Positions 34,001 to 44,096 of a stretch of DNA of 64,000 nt are shown here, one piece after another (the stretch's first letter is position 1; each line of letters starts with the position of its first letter). A program made the position numbers and the translations under genes. The stretch spans positions 5,704,001-5,768,000 of the forward strand of contig NC_088708.1 of NCBI RefSeq assembly GCF_963576615.1. The letters run 5' to 3'. This stretch comes from Watersipora subatra (lineage: Eukaryota > Bryozoa > Gymnolaemata > Cheilostomatida > Watersiporidae). The notes beneath the pieces were generated by a model. It searched no databases. It had not been told where the DNA came from and saw only the letters and a list, made by a program, of their open reading frames with translations.

Positions 34001-36692
34001 TTCTGTTTAAATGTTTGTATAATTTATTTAGTGCTATATATAGATACATGTACAGTCTCTAATGTTGTATATACATACAAGAGTTACACCAGTTACAATC
34101 CTTTTCCAAAGTCTCTCGAAATTTCCAAGAAACATGTTTAGAAGAGCAAACTTAATGTACAAATAAGGGACCGAGGCATTTTTCTGCATTATTGCAATGT
34201 ATTTCTATTGTTTTTTCTTATCCAAAACTCTCTTGGGTATGTGTTTTATTACCCAAGCTATGATGAATTGAAGGTTTACCTGCTCCGGATGAGCCCGAGT
34301 TAGTCGATGATGACTCCGATGACTCGCTAGCCGGCTACTCTCCTTCACCTATCGCTCCCATAATCCGGAAGGAAGAGCCAACCGACCTTTTCACCAGACT
34401 AGATGCCCAGATGAAGCGGGAACAAGAAGATGACTTTCCCATAGTTAAACACCATGCGGAACCTGGTGAAAAAATATTCGGCTCCGTTGCAACTCCTGTC
34501 AAGCCTAATGACACTGCAGCTCATTCTACTCCGATCGCTGCCGAGCCAGCCATTACTGCTGTCTCTAAACATAAAAAGAAAGAGAAAATAAAAGAAAAGG
34601 TGCTCACACCTCCATCTGACTTATTCAACCTTATAATGGCTAGCGATGAGCCAGAGTATGATGTAGATGCCACATTGCCTCACAACAGCAAACTTATACC
34701 TCCCGAGGAAGAAAACCCTTTCCTAGAAGAGAATGTTGGCTCAAATGATGTCATAGAAGATGATGAAAGGTCAAGCACGAAGGAGGAGCCCGTAAAGAGG
34801 CTGTTGACAGCTTTTAGAGACACTCAGGAAGAGGACAGTTCAGTGAAAAAATCAGTAAGTCATCAACCTGAACCAGTAGCTGTGTCTTTAAAATCTCTCA
34901 TACCTGACCATGAGTCTAAAGACTCAAGAATAGAAGAGGAGGCTATCAGAAAGGCAGCTGATCTTAGATCTAGTCCTAATTCAGAGCAGCATGGAAATGA
35001 GGTTTCATCAGCTGGTGCAAATCCTTTTGAGGATGAATCTGTCGAGGCTAACACTTCCCAGAATCCTTTTGAGGATACCAATGGCACTGTAGACACCGCT
35101 AATCCTTTTGAAAATGACAATCTTTATAAAGACTCACCCATGAAGTCAATCAGTACTGATAGAGCTGATGATAGACCAGAGAATCCTTTTGAGGTTACCA
35201 ACTCACTTGAACAAACCACATCGCGTGCAGTGGAAACGGTGGAGACTAAACTAAGCGCATCTGTGAATCCATTTGAGTCATCTAATAATCCGTTTGAAGA
35301 TGACGAGGAAGAACTCGAAAGCTCTTCCTTCGACAGGGTAGGATCATTCACACGTACGGGTTCATCACGGTTCGCTAGTGCTAAGCCACGGAAAAGGAGA
35401 GAAGTAAAGAAAGCGGCTGCTCCACCCCCGCCGAAGCCACGGAGATCATTCATTGAAGCCGACACAGAAGAGTCCACAGATAAGCCATATGAATCCCTTC
35501 TCGATACAAAAAAGAATTTGCCAGATGTAGCTGTTCAATCTCCCAAACACAAATATAAAAAGGTTAAGAAAGCACCAGACACTCCTGGGCATCCTGTCGT
35601 GTCAACTACTGATAGTCCACGGGGGCGAAGCAGCTCATTTAACCCGGGTTCCTCGTCAACGAACCTTGCTGCGACTGAGAACAATGATAAGCGACGCGAT
35701 ACTGATGTCGGAAGGGTGGAATCTGTTATTCACAACAAATCTTCACCAAATCATGTCAAGGCAAGTCATAACTAGTCATTTTGTACATGTGCAACTATCA
35801 TTTCTGCTTGCTTGTTGATGTCAAGTGTGTAGTGTTGACATTTTATAACACATAAATTTGTTGAAACAGGCTGCTAGCCCAGGCTCCATGTATCCGCAAA
35901 ACAAGTGTGAAAGGCAGCCTGCTGTCGGTGCTGAAGCACCTGATGTTCCTGTTGAGCCAAGGGTCACTTTTGAGGTTGGAGTTCAGACTGAAGACAGCAC
36001 TTTGCCTGCCGAGTTTAGCAGCAAAAGCAAAAAGGTAAAACACACATGAACATGTTTGAAATTGTCTTCTCTTACGCAACCTTTCAAAAAGTCTCTGAAT
36101 CTCTTCATGTCTTTTTTATGAGGGTTTGATAATAAAGCTCTTGACACTGCTCAATAAACAGTCATTAGTTGCTGCTACTCTTGCAATGTCAATGTCACAG
36201 TGAATATTTAATTTGATCACTCACACTCTTGCTTGAATAGCCTGTGGTTCTGCTAAACATGCAATACAGAGGCATCCATTATTTTGATGATTGAGCCTTT
36301 ACACAGAAAAAAATTTATTTTGTTATTCTATTTAGTACATCTATTTATTGATTTAGCATTAGTTAGAAAATGTTCAAGTCTTAAAATATTTAATGAGTTG
36401 GTGAGGAAAGTATTAAGATTGTTTGACGAAGGCTGAATGGATGACTTTTAGATTGGTCTTTTGAATGCTGTCTCACTATCTCACCCCCTTGAATACTCAT
36501 GTACTTGTTTTGTAGGAGTTAGTAGAGATGATAAAGAAGTTGCGAGCGCAAGTTAGAAAGGGCGAGGATCACGCGAAGGACTTGGAGGAATACATCGATG
36601 GCTTAGTGGTTAGGGTGATGACGACTGACCCTAATCTGCTTGTCACTCAAGGATCATGCTCTAAGCAGGCTCATCAAGCTGGCAGGATATGA
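19072..36692 (+). CDS. Class I Rab11 family-interacting protein (C2 domain, NPF motifs, Rab11-binding C-terminus), 13 exons
   Basis: Exons are 19072-19105, 25144-25182, 26552-26654, 27992-28129, 29126-29307, 29633-29778, 31496-31720, 32051-32111, 33420-33552, 33769-33875, 34274-35760, 35870-36034 and 36516-36692. All phases agree and total 999 codons (998 aa). Residues 1 to about 125 form a C2 domain (PTHVVVAVQRAKDL, GTNDAFVTI, NLGIDEFLG, WYSLLCKPGQ, RGELEVRM) as in RAB11FIP1/2/5, which targets phospholipid membranes. Residues about 537-730 hold seven NPF motifs, known ligands of EHD-type EH domains, and PPPPKPRR follows. The last exon carries LEEYIDGLVVRVMTTDPNLL, the Rab11-binding helix signature. 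The likely role is a Rab11 effector in recycling-endosome traffic. The intron after exon 11 uses a GC donor. Intron 1 hosts an antisense LINE. Which vertebrate paralogue is closest is not decided. Confidence 0.93.
19146..19163 (+). repeat. (CTAT)n tail of the LINE
   Basis: About four CTAT units, reading AGAT on the LINE strand, mark its 3' terminus. Confidence 0.8.
19313..22003 (-). CDS. LINE ORF2: AP endonuclease and reverse transcriptase
   Basis: 896 aa. Residues 1 to about 220 are an APE-type endonuclease: WNSNSIRNK, TETHL, GGGILVAI, YYRPPSS, LLGDFNFPE, NTLDLIFTN and MSDHTALCF hold the expected catalytic Asn, Glu, Asp and His. The reverse transcriptase spans roughly 430-720, with NYRPISLTS, QHGFRKKHSC, VLDFSKAFDTVSHDKL, GVPQGSVLGPLLFLLYINDL and the FADD catalytic box. 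The carboxyl end has a Cys-poor thumb-like region and stops at ...FFNRAMKF, just before where many relatives have a WNxLP motif. The start ATG overlaps the ORF1 stop, which suggests translation by termination-reinitiation. Confidence 0.95.
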   Translation of the reverse strand: MTLILWNSNSIRNKVQYLETIVHEYDPIFIVLTETHLDPQVSSNELKLPNYEIFRRDRPTKGGGILVAIKSLKGVQIFDSFVDPNEEMLVINLSVHGFRVCVVTYYRPPSSAKMSALFDFFEDSLVSNFVLLGDFNFPEIQWTLDTPAVSPGGRGLAKSFLSFILKNNFSQHVNFPTHSKGNTLDLIFTNFDPCPIFKNADVGMSDHTALCFEFFSFFPQVDPPVSRTTKTLFDFGKARMSDISEQTAHLYRHLQFIEASNTTDFLWDTFKYTILNVANSCIPVRKPKGKKFWLSREAKTVCRKKRRFFHTYKAYPTSHNLEQLKSIGNLSKRLIKRDYNKFLESHIAESLKNGDSKPLFQLISKSSKGGNCSNIMQLHNCVNDNDMAISFANNFKSVFTVDDGHVPQVSFTQSSAEHVPQMDIAVSEEGVLALLNNLNHRKGMGPDNLSPALLKFLAVDIAPILTLIFKHSLNTGCVPLDWKHANVVPVFKKGDKKAPLNYRPISLTSVSSKVIEHIIAHNIRDYLDQNNILSETQHGFRKKHSCESQLIHTISDLANFNNLNTQVDVLVLDFSKAFDTVSHDKLIHKLRSYGLNANVVTWIQHWLLDRTFCVIVNGKKSPPTQVTSGVPQGSVLGPLLFLLYINDLPESLNCPKTSIRLFADDAILFRPIECASDSLLLQDQLCRVAAWAESWQLRFNANKCTSTSVEPVRFSHIYNYCGTSLISSQSFLYLGILVSSTLNFNEHINRIIRKANGTLFMLMRTLKKTSPNVKRTAYYSVCRPLLEYASEIWSPHFDYSIQDLESINRKAFRWANNLRKFDSISSEMVKMGWQTLAERRRIKDESTLQKILSQDLMVDFNRFVIKNSSFTRGSNIRHTINASAMKHSFFNRAMKF
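22000..23454 (-). CDS. LINE ORF1: PHD finger plus zinc knuckles
   Basis: 484 aa. Residues about 46-95 form a PHD-type zinc finger (CGKCEKLV...ECEICTTWFHYPC...HWYCHKC, with Cys4-His-Cys3 spacing). A coiled-coil-like middle (about 100-180) and a basic region follow. Near the carboxyl end, about 400-470, Cys/His knuckles occur (CYQCWGYSHVASNC, CRHC...H, CCNCGSRGHDATSHSDC). PHD-bearing ORF1 proteins are known in CR1-like LINEs, and the knuckles fit RNA binding. The ATG at 23454 is the first in a frame that is closed upstream. Confidence 0.93.
   Translation of the reverse strand: MSRYWPEHSFVMSTPGSLGRNSSTSSQKGDRSRSGSSSNKVNAHTCGKCEKLVLDEGIECEICTTWFHYPCSKFKKEAIKFLAIPGVHWYCHKCDHPNVKTIESRLEKLVTDSHQQAPLTMNMGGLKTLEDNISKSLSEFRSQITETLENKLTTSLTELGSQIMVANENIDKLKKSSQHTNRDIPEQKAYGPQVETDQLKTFSSLLKSPIHSETTLSGNPPPSIKPHNNRVDFDPNKCVVVHSFENKSLALNHIAIRHSISSILDKPIIMFLKKFEHDKNDPKLMIQFEKSSSVDQLLEKWNPTTENCKVRRPQRPSPRSDGICFGVPKNISEDELLGYVRQEYPSCEKVIRFLTKDKTTTGTVKLIFKVPNDLIEVIDKGIYIQQLCLKLNVEKAKPPKPRPLQCYQCWGYSHVASNCTASKICRHCSENITAGADHKDCSNPPKCCNCGSRGHDATSHSDCPFFNQILKRLTSREAVRDLQS
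23601..25143. other. Intron 1 of the Rab11-FIP gene, right part
   Basis: AT-rich intron sequence between the LINE 5' end and exon 2. No exon or clear repeat was seen. Confidence 0.5.
25668..25720 (+). repeat. Short dispersed repeat, copy a
   Basis: It shares the word GTAGCAAACATTGATT followed by TTGCACACCAAACT with 27293-27345. Both copies lie in introns of the same gene. The family is unknown. Confidence 0.5.
27293..27345 (+). repeat. Short dispersed repeat, copy b
   Basis: Partner of 25668-25720, with a few substitutions. It lies in the intron between exons 3 and 4 of the Rab11-FIP gene. Confidence 0.5.
27426..27473 (+). repeat. 9-bp tandem repeat, about five copies
   Basis: Unit AGAGTGAGT repeated exactly, in an intron of the Rab11-FIP gene. 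Confidence 0.9.
30387..31222. mobile_element. MITE-like element with ACCGTAAAACC ends
   Basis: It has inverted ends ACCGTAAAACCTCTAATTG and ...AGATAAAGGTTTTACGGT, about 836 bp apart, and an inner repeated word GTTGAAAAATACAGCGCCA near each end. No coding capacity and no certain target duplication were seen. The terminal match may extend five bases further on each side. It lies in the intron between exons 6 and 7 of the Rab11-FIP gene. Confidence 0.7.
31778..32003 (+). repeat. About 53-bp tandem repeat, four copies and a partial one
   Basis: The unit begins CTATAGTCTTACCATATG and contains GACAGACCTTTTTGTCTG, itself a small inverted repeat. It fills most of the 330-bp intron between exons 7 and 8 of the Rab11-FIP gene. 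Confidence 0.85.
32112..33419. other. Intron 8 of the Rab11-FIP gene
   Basis: Between exons 8 and 9. No exon or repeat was recognised. Confidence 0.5.
35761..35869 (+). other. GC-AG intron in the Rab11-FIP gene
   Basis: The coding phase joins exon 11 (ending ...AAG) to exon 12 through a donor reading AAG|GCAAGT and an acceptor GAAACAG. The donor matches the known GC-type consensus. Reading through instead would end the protein after four more residues and remove the Rab11-binding segment. Confidence 0.85.
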
Positions 36693-37396
36693 CAACTCTA
36701 ACCGCGTTGCAATCTTGCCCTGTTACACGCACTTCTCACTCTCTTTTCACTATTCTCATGAACAAAAGCATTTTAAGGTCTCAACGTCTCTCACTCCATT
36801 ACTATGCAAGAATTCTCTAGATCGGCTTCTTGTTTCAAAGCTCAACTTCTCACCTACTTAATACAGAGTATGATGCCTATTACAGTACGCTGAGTTGTAT
36901 GCAAGTAATATTGTGCTGTTCTATCAAGGTACTTTTGCGTAGATGCCTGAACAATGTTATTTCTAGTTTTCATGAAAGCATAAGCAATTAATCAGCATAA
37001 ATGTATATGATATATGACATTTTCCTAGACTGCCTTTTCTTCATTCTTGCACTATAGAAAAGGAGAACTATGCAAACTCTGTTGAATCACAGGCCAGCTT
37101 TGCCCGTGACTAAAATCATCTCACAGCTATTCTTTTGTCATCAACTTTCCATCACCATTTCTACTTTTGAATCTATTGTTAGTTCATACAAGTGTACAGT
37201 TGCGCTTTGGTCATACACTACACTTGTACAAGTGCACAGTTGTGCTTTGGTCGTACACTTGTTTCTTTTTAGTTGAGCGCCAATGAGCGGCGGAGTATAT
37301 TTACCATATCATATTGGTGCTAGACGTCACAATATTTTTCTTTGTTCCTAGGAACTTTACTAAAAATAACCTTGACCATACATTTGTGCTTTATGG

Positions 37397-37402
37397 TTTA
37401 TT
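37397..37402 (-). promoter_or_regulatory. Candidate poly(A) signal of the minus-strand coiled-coil gene
   Basis: AATAAA on the minus strand, about 280 bases past the stop codon at 37683-37685. Confidence 0.5.
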
Positions 37403-37424
37403 ATTGTTATTATTGTGCAATATT

Positions 37425-37430
37425 AATAAA
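37425..37430 (+). promoter_or_regulatory. Candidate poly(A) signal of the Rab11-FIP gene
   Basis: AATAAA about 730 bases past the stop codon at 36690-36692. It lies within 30 bases of the opposing signal, so the two convergent transcripts would overlap slightly. Confidence 0.45.
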
Positions 37431-37682
37431 AAAATTCCGGTTTGGCGTGTAGAGCATGTTTATAATATTATTGATGTCTTTACATGATGCTAAAGGATAT
37501 TCTTAATACTGATGGAGACTGCTATGCAGTACTCTGTTGAAGTTGTTGGAAGAGACAAGTTACAAGTCTGACTTCACGAATGACTACAAAATGGCTCTCT
37601 TAAAACCCACAGCTTATTGCAGTTGATGCGGCGTTACAATAACTTTTAAATACGTGTATGTACAGAAATTATTGTATACTCA

Positions 37683-40600
37683 TTAGTCGTCATCATCATC
37701 GCTGAGTTCTATGCCATATTTGGCCATCAACTTATCATAGAAGTCGTCACCCGTTTCTGACTCTTCAGTGATCGCACTTATTTGGCTGCTGATGGAGTGG
37801 GTATCAAAGACAGACTTCCTTACATCTACACTTTTGGAGTTGTCTTGTGGGTGTATGACTAGGGTGGATCCCAGCGGTGCTTTAGGCTGAACCAATGATG
37901 CACTTTTGTCTGCTACGTTCACCCTTGCGGGTATTCTAGATTTTGCACTGGGTTTTTGGTCCTTGGGCTGTAAAGATTTCTGATTCGTTTGTAGGTTTTT
38001 TGCATTACTAGTTGGTGCGGGTTTATCCTCTACTTCTGGTTCAATGTCCTTGAGCAGATTTTCTGCTTCCCTCAATTCTGTTTTCACGTCAATACGTTTT
38101 CCTTTCACTGGGTTTCCTGCAAACAAACAAGGAGTATTCTTGCATTAAGTAATCAAATATGTATGTGAAGGAGTGAAACTCATAAATATAGTGAGTATAC
38201 ATCTATTTTTGTTAATTTTTCAATCTATAAAATTGTAGGGAGACAACCTGGGTAGGCAGCAGCTTGTTGCTCTTGCACATTTGGTCATCGCATTGAGCAT
38301 AATTATAAAGCCTACTCTGGCACAGTGAGTATCTGCATACCTTCAGCATCGTAGGCTTCTAATGTTATTCTGTCTCTGCCCTCCATCTTTGGTTCACTTG
38401 CGCTCGACTTCTTGCTCGCCGAGTGCGCAAACATTTTACTGTAATTCCTCTTGAGTCTCACCTCTCGTTTGATAAAGTCTAGCGCTGTCACCTTTCCACC
38501 ACCCGGCCTCAGCTTGGCTTGGTATTGCGTTTTGCTCGTAAAATTCTCTGGTAAGCCATATTCTCCCCGATCCATGCGCTCATAATTCAGAAAGTTTTTA
38601 GTCACGTACTGAGATTTGTATCTTTTCTGTCTGTCTTCTTCAAATTTATTTCTAATTTGAGTCAATTGCTCCAACTGCCTCTTCTTAGATTGTTCTTTCT
38701 TGACTGTTTTACTCTGTACCTCTTGATTGTGCTGTAAGGCAGAGTCAATTTGAATATCTTGGAGCTTTTTGAAAAAGTTTGCTTTGCGCCTTTCTCGCTC
38801 TTGCTCAGCTGCTCTTTGGTAGGTCGATTTGAGGTGAGTATACATGTCAGCTTCACGTTCAGTTAATACTACCTCTTGATCAGTTGGCTGGTGTCCAACT
38901 CTTCCCTGAGTTCGCTCTACTTTGACTTTGCTTTTGTATACGCTGGACAATGCCTTTGCCTTTTCACTACTAGGTAACGATTCAGTATGTGTAGATGGCT
39001 TAAATACTGAATATTTGTTATCGGTAGTTGTGTGCCCATGTTGTGAGTTTGAACTCATCGAGCTGTAGCCTGAAGATGCTTTAGATTTAGCAATAGCTAC
39101 TTTAGTTTTCTGTGAGTGGGTCCTTTTATGTTTAAGTTTGTTATCAGTTGTTTGTGCGTTTCCTCTCTCTTTCCTTTCTTCTTCTACTTTCTGCGTTGCA
39201 TTCTGTTTGACTTCTTGGTTACTTGATTGCTTAACGATCTGTTTTCTCTTTAATCCACCTATCTGATCGGCGGCTTGACTCACTTTCGTCTCACTAATAG
39301 TGGAATGGCTACTGTCTTTATCATTCTCTGCTGGAATTTTGTCTGGTTCTAGCGAGTCTCTGAAATAAATAGTTTTAATACTATTTATAAAACATACTGT
39401 TGGTTTCCATTTAATTTAAAAATAATTTTTCCAAAATAGTTCATCGGCGTAAGCATCCATGTTGAAAAGATACCATCATTGTTTGCTTATTTAATCAATA
39501 ACAAAACATAGGAACAAGACACGCAGTGTATGTAAGATTATAACGAAATGGGTATTTTTCTACAGGAAACTAACTTGGTACCGACATTGAAAACTCAAAC
39601 ACACCAGGACACTCTGTACAACAGCCGTGGTGTATAGAAGGTTCCATGTTATTTACATTCTTAACTTACATATTTATATTTATTTATCTCAACTGTTACA
39701 CAACTTTATCTTCTTACTGAAAGTATGATACGGTTAAAAGATTCAACTCTTTTCTCAGTCCATAAAAAAGTTCAACCTAATCTACATGAACTTTTCAAGG
39801 CCATTGCCAATCTATAGCTTCAGGTGAGAACACATCAAATTTTTTTAGTGGACATTTACACTTGGGAGTTGGTAGACTGAGACGAGATCAAAATGACTAA
39901 GACAGCTTTAAAGAAATATTAAAAAATATCTTTGCATGAACAGTAACAGTTGTTTAAAAAGATAATATAAATAATTATGACTTACATTCTCAATATTCAA
40001 ATCAATATTGGTCACAAAAATGTGTGGCTAAGAACAGTTTTTGTTTAACCAAATTTAGAATTGTTGTAAACATGATGAAAATGACTCGACATATGTATCT
40101 ATCAATTCTTCAATAGAGCGAGCATTATAAGAGTAACACTTCAATAGAGCGAGCATTATAAGAGTTGATCTTGAAGATTATTTTTGTGCTCCAGATTTTC
40201 CTCAGTTTCTCTACAGGACTTCAATGTCCACTTGAATCACTCATGGACTACTATTATAACCAATTTAAACTCTTACAGTTCTGCTACCTTTAGCTTTCTG
40301 GAGACCCATTGCTGATGGGTCAGAAATTGAATTTAATTGAATTTAAAAATAAGTACAATGTAGTTGAATCACGAATTCGGATCGATTTTCAAACATGAGT
40401 TGATTTTCACATATTTGCGCAATGCTGCTAGACATGTGTCATATTACCCATAATGTTGCAGTTTCCACCTATGCAAGTCAATAACAGTCGGTCACTGCCT
40501 TTGATGTTTCGCTCAACATAGAGAATGTGTACATAGTCACATAAGACAAACACTGCAAACAATGAATATACTGTAATACTCTGGCTATAACGAGTAATTA

Positions 40601-43600
40601 AGGCTTTCAAATATGTACAGTTGCTTTTTAGCTTTCTCATTTGTTAATCTACAAATTCTCTCACAAATATCCTTTGTTTTATTGACACTCATTAATACAT
40701 ACATTAAATGTATCAATGTCTCTACTCGTGTTATCAATCTAAGGGTGCAGTCAATTTGCTTTTCTCTATTTCCATGCAAAAAGCATCTTATAAACTATTG
40801 TAATGGGCCTTGCCTGCAAACGAGATGATAACACAATCTATATAGTATTACCTCACACAAACAAAGGAAAAAAAATGTGTTTATTTAAGGCACTATATGG
40901 TTGTACATACCTTAGGTTTGGTATAGCATGGGCTACTCTGGCCTCGGCCCAACCCGAAGCCATCTTCTCTGTTCGTAGCAAGTGAAGCTGGTGTTCTTTT
41001 GAGGATACTCCAGCGACATGGCTAATAATGGCTTTACCGTCACTCTAAAAGGTTACCATATGCTTTATACTGTTATACTGTGGTGTATCACAACTATCGA
41101 TAAGACTTTGTGTAAGAGCATATGCATAGCATATCTTAAGCTGAATAGACAATGTATGCAATAGAGAGGTAGGTCAACATGTCAATCTGAGGTCTATTTT
41201 ACCAGTATCAGCTCTGGTAAAGATATCTACCTGACTTTTTATTGATCGTTTGCCAGGACTGCTTGTACCATTTGGCAAACTCCGCGCTACTGATGGAAAA
41301 TGTCTGACGGTGCTTTTTCCTGCTGGCTGTGGTGCTGAGAACAGCTTTTCTGGATTGGCATTTCTTGGTTCAACCCTTACTACAAAAAGCAGACAAAAAA
41401 TTCAAGAATTTATTTTTCAACAGAAAGCTGATTTATCGCCATGCACCTCGTGTTGAACATTAGCTATGTACAAAGACCGCAGCAAAAGCATGTGTTTGCA
41501 TGTCGGGTATTAGTTGGTTGAATTCTGGGTAATTTTGGTACATCAATATTCTTGCAATGTTTAACAAACATTTCAAGAATATTGATGGGCCAAAATTACC
41601 CAGCCTTGCTACTTAACTAAACTTGAAGACTGCAACTCGATATAGTATTTCTGCACCTCAAGTCACCCATAGTGCCGTTTTATTTCAAAGTTTTTTATCA
41701 AATTTACTTACTGCTTCTGATCGCTTGTGATGGTTGTCTCAGCTGGGATGGTTGACCCGCTGGTCGAGCTGCTTGTTGAACAACTGCTGGAAATCTCTCC
41801 TCTTTTCTGGCGAACACGCGAGACCTCTGCGTTTGTATTGCACTGTGAAACCGAAAAGTGTTGTATGTTAGAGGAGCTCGATCACGACTACTCAATTGCG
41901 GAATATAACTTTTAATACCAACAAAACCAGAAAAGCTCCTCATGCCCACTGCAAGCGTTGGAGCAACAAAACAGCTTGTAAGCTGTCTGCTTCTGCTCGT
42001 GCATATTACAAACTGTTTTTGGTCAGTCTACAGTCTTGGTCAATGTAGCAATTGTTATTGTGTAGCACACCGACTCGTTTACATTATGCATTATCTGCAC
42101 TCAGCACAGTCACATGAATAGTGACTGCACCCGAAGGATTATAAAAAGGCATTCTTGTTTTTTCAAGCTGAAAAATTCATAGTATTAGTTTATTCAACCT
42201 TATCAATATTGAAAAGTTTTATTAAAGATTTTAGAAACTTAGTAAACAAGGTCAGCATTTTCTTTTTTTTACATTGTTTCTGTCTCTGCCAAAATGAATT
42301 CTTGAGCCAATTATGATATACAGTGCACAAACACTCCCATGCTGCAAGTGTTTTAATGGTAAACAACAAATTCGTTTTAGTAAGCAAGAGCGCTGCCTAT
42401 TATCAATATATATTGCAGGATGTACTAACATTTTTTCTAATATGCCAAAAAACTGTTTTTGTTGTAACATCTAGTCAAATTTATTTAAGAACCTTGAAGC
42501 CAGGTTTAGCTTTCAGACCTAAACAGGGATGAACTGAGCTGATTTACTAATATTATTCTTGTTGTATTATTATTCTTAACACCTTGTTCTTTGTTTTTTT
42601 CTAAATAATACTGAAATAGGTCTTCTTTTTTTAAGTTATAAAATAAATATTCATAATTAAAAAAGATAATTCATTCTAAATACTTATATATTCTGTATAC
42701 AAATGCACTATCCTTTACATCGAATAACCCATCAAAAACTGAGTTTATATTCTACCGAATTGTTAGAATAACAGAAGCTTTGTCTGCTGTAGTTTAGTGA
42801 TATCTCTGGTTTGTGTCAGGTTTCCTGGTAAAATAATTGCTTGTAAGGGCCTTGCTGATAACACTTCAAATAAAAATTAACTCATTAATAATAACTAGAA
42901 TGGTAATATAGAATTCAGTAGTCTGACGCATGATGATCTGAAACAAAACTTCCTTCAATTCAAATGCTGCCTAGAAATACGTAGGCATCCTCCGATCTTA
43001 GAACCCTGACGCACTTTGTTATAAAACATTTACAGTAACTATCATGATGCTGATAGTTTCAGTTCAAGCCTGAGAGTTGTATTGGTGATAAGATTGTATT
43101 CTGCCTTTATTCTTGTTATGAGGCAGTTGTATTTATCTATTTCTCAAAGTTTGTCTTCTGTCTGTCCTTCGGTATGTCCAGCTATAGCTATTATACGGTA
43201 TCATCATATACGGTATAGCGTATGCACACGCTAAATGACGTATTATTTGAAACTCCATGAATTTTATTAACTCTATAAAACACGATGCTTTTTTTTTAAT
43301 TTTCGTAAACTTCTATTTCCTGCTTTTCGTAAAGTTCAATTGCTAAATTGCGGTAAAGGCCAATACTTTTCACACGGACAATTGTATTATTTTGAGTAGA
43401 AATGCCCTCTGAATTCTCTCACTGTTCGGTCAGACAAAGACAGTCCAATATCCCGTTTTCACATTTGTACCGGTGTCGAGAGGTACCAACATCGTCGTAT
43501 TCAAAGTTTTGATGGATAGCTTCTGGTGGAACAGTAACCCTTCTCTTGTTTATGCACGCACACATACACACACTTCAAGAATTGCTTTTATTAGTTCAAC

Positions 43601-44024
43601 CGTATTCAGGATTTTTCATTGTTGTTTTCGGTTTGTATTAATTGTATCATTACCAAATCATCTTATTGTACTCGTAGCAAAACAGACTTAATTTAGCTAT
43701 TACTTGCTGATTATTTGACATTTATATTTAAACCCTTTTATAGTTGTTTTAATTATTTTCATTTATTTGAACTTCACAAAACATTTTCCTCGTGATATGA
43801 AGTTTGAAAGTTACAGTTGTTTGACAAAGTTCATAAACCTTGTTGTAAACCTAGTTGTTTTTATTTTCTCTCTTAATTTATCTCAACTAATACATAAAAC
43901 AGTTTTCTCATGATCTGTAGTTTGAAAGTTAGAATGGCAAATGTTTTTATGTGGTGTTAAACACAAATCAATTTTCTGTCCAAAGACTTTTTCAGTACTT
44001 GGGCAACGCTGGGTAGTACAGCTA

Positions 44025-44096
<72 letters not shown>

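Noticed and set aside
33572-34141. Open frame of 189 codons
   Set aside because: Only 33769-33875 is an exon, as shown by phase and splice sites. The rest is intron of the Rab11-FIP gene.
38312-38340. Termination of the coiled-coil protein at ...MQILTVPE
   Set aside because: A good donor (GTATGC) at 38340 joins in phase to the exon at 38116, restoring a longer frame with a sensible carboxyl end.
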